Positions 5,610 to 6,101 of a stretch of DNA of 6,101 nt are shown piece by piece. Position 1 is the first letter of the stretch, and every line of letters begins with the position of its first letter. A program made the position numbers and the translations under genes. Origin of the DNA: an uncultured Jannaschia sp. (GTDB taxonomy: Bacteria; Pseudomonadota; Alphaproteobacteria; Rhodobacterales; Rhodobacteraceae). Under the pieces are notes generated by a model. The model made no database searches. It was not told the DNA's origin and saw only the letters and a program-made list of their open reading frames with translations. The stretch covers positions 1-6,101 of the forward strand of contig CALFSY010000229.1 in assembly GCA_937916365.1 (NCBI GenBank), in the 5' to 3' direction.

Positions 5610-6052
5610 TTAATTTGGAATATCGCTCGTTAAACCTTCGACATAAAAATCCATACCAACCAACATCCCATCATCGGCTATTTCACCATCGGCCAACCAT
5701 GCTGTGCCATCTTGGCGATTGATGGGGCCGGTAAATGGATGGTAATCGCCCGCTGCAATACGACCGGTCAATTCGCTAGCCGAAGTGCGCACATCTTCGG
5801 GAATTGCTTCGGTCATATCGCCCATTTCAACCATTCCGGGACCTATGCCTTCCCAAGTATCGGTTGAGGTCCAGGTTTCTGACATCGCGTCACCCACACG
5901 GCGGATGTAATATGGGGCCCAGTTGTCGATAATTGACGATACACGGGGCAATGGTGCAAATTGCGCCATGTCCGAGGCTTGACCAAACGATACAATACCG
6001 GCCTCGGCCGCCACAGTTTGCGGCGCGGTCGAATCGGTATGTTGCATTATTT
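5610..6052 (-). CDS. BMP-family ABC transporter substrate-binding protein, 3' part
   Basis: About 147 C-terminal residues of a periplasmic binding protein of the BMP (basic membrane protein, PnrA-like) family; the rest is lost at the contig end. The segment IMQHTDSTAP, followed by FGQASDMAQFAP, IDNWAPYYIRRV, DTWEGIGPGMVEM, HPFTGPI and MDFYVEGL, is the characteristic C-terminal lobe. Family members bind purine nucleosides or related compounds and deliver them to an ABC importer. The ligand here cannot be told and no permease or ATPase gene is in the window. The ATG at 6045-6047 is an internal Met, since the frame stays open into the adapter sequence. The first codon before Ile (6051-6053) reads Glu where relatives have Val or Ile, so the last two or three bases may already be artefact. 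The TAA at 5610-5612 is the true stop. Confidence 0.9.
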
Positions 6053-6101
6053 CAAGCAGAAGACGGCATACGAGATTGGTCAGTGACTGGAGTTCAGACG
6101 T
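6053..6101 (+). other. Illumina P7/TruSeq adapter contamination
   Basis: The 49 terminal bases match the Illumina TruSeq index primer. 6053-6076 is the full 24-base P7 flow-cell sequence, 6077-6082 (TGGTCA) is the six-base index (reverse complement TGACCA, TruSeq index 4) and 6083-6101 (GTGACTGGAGTTCAGACGT) is the start of the read-2 primer site. The bases after GTGACTGGAGTTC distinguish TruSeq DNA from the small-RNA kit. This is not biological sequence and should be trimmed. On the minus strand the adapter ends CTGCTTG and runs into AAATAATG of the BMP gene. That fits an assembler joining an adapter read-through with its trailing A bases to genomic reads. Confidence 0.97.

Noticed and set aside
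6045..6047. ATG taken as the start of a complete 145-residue protein.
   Set aside because: The family protein is over twice this length and the frame continues upstream into the adapter, so this Met is internal to a truncated gene.

Overview
The window looks like chromosomal DNA from an alphaproteobacterium, most likely a Rhodobacterales (roseobacter-type) marine bacterium. The evidence is the close fit of NuoE and NuoF to the roseobacter/Paracoccus type, the complex-I-associated unknown proteins between them (a DUF5337-type membrane protein and two helix-hairpin-helix proteins), and a trimethylamine-methyltransferase-type (MttB) gene next door. Base composition is near balanced by eye. The right end is not genomic: from about 6053 to 6101 it is Illumina P7/TruSeq adapter sequence. 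The window therefore ends at an artefactual contig end and the last gene is cut there.

Layout, left to right. 1-306 (+) is the 3' end of an MttB-family methyltransferase gene. It converges on rfbC (364-933, -), a dTDP-4-dehydrorhamnose 3,5-epimerase without its usual pathway neighbours. Everything else is also on the minus strand. In order of transcription, from right to left: the 3' part of a BMP-family ABC-transporter substrate-binding protein (5610-6052); a perfect 13-bp hairpin (5565-5600); a candidate promoter (5488-5516) with an inverted repeat over its -35 box; a 49-residue glycine-rich membrane protein (5233-5382); nuoE (4475-5146); a two-TM protein with a helix-hairpin-helix tail (3774-4379); a second helix-hairpin-helix protein (3174-3692); a DUF5337-type two-TM protein (2850-3098); nuoF (1495-2790); a possible terminator (about 1449-1476); a small lipoprotein (1024-1404); and rfbC.

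The core is a six-gene unit that encodes two of the three peripheral-arm subunits of the NADH-oxidising module of respiratory complex I. NuoF binds NADH, FMN and a [4Fe-4S] cluster, and NuoE binds a [2Fe-2S] cluster. Four small unknown proteins accompany them. The unusual features are that nuoEF sits between non-nuo genes rather than between nuoD and nuoG, and that the domain found at the C-terminus of NuoE in some other alphaproteobacteria is here carried by two separate, tandem, paralogous genes. I see no defence system, mobile element, CRISPR array, tRNA or rRNA. No intergenic stretch reaches 300 bases; the longest, 5383-5609, holds the hairpin and promoter described. I do not find a convincing wholly new system. 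The best candidates for new biology are the small complex-I-associated proteins.
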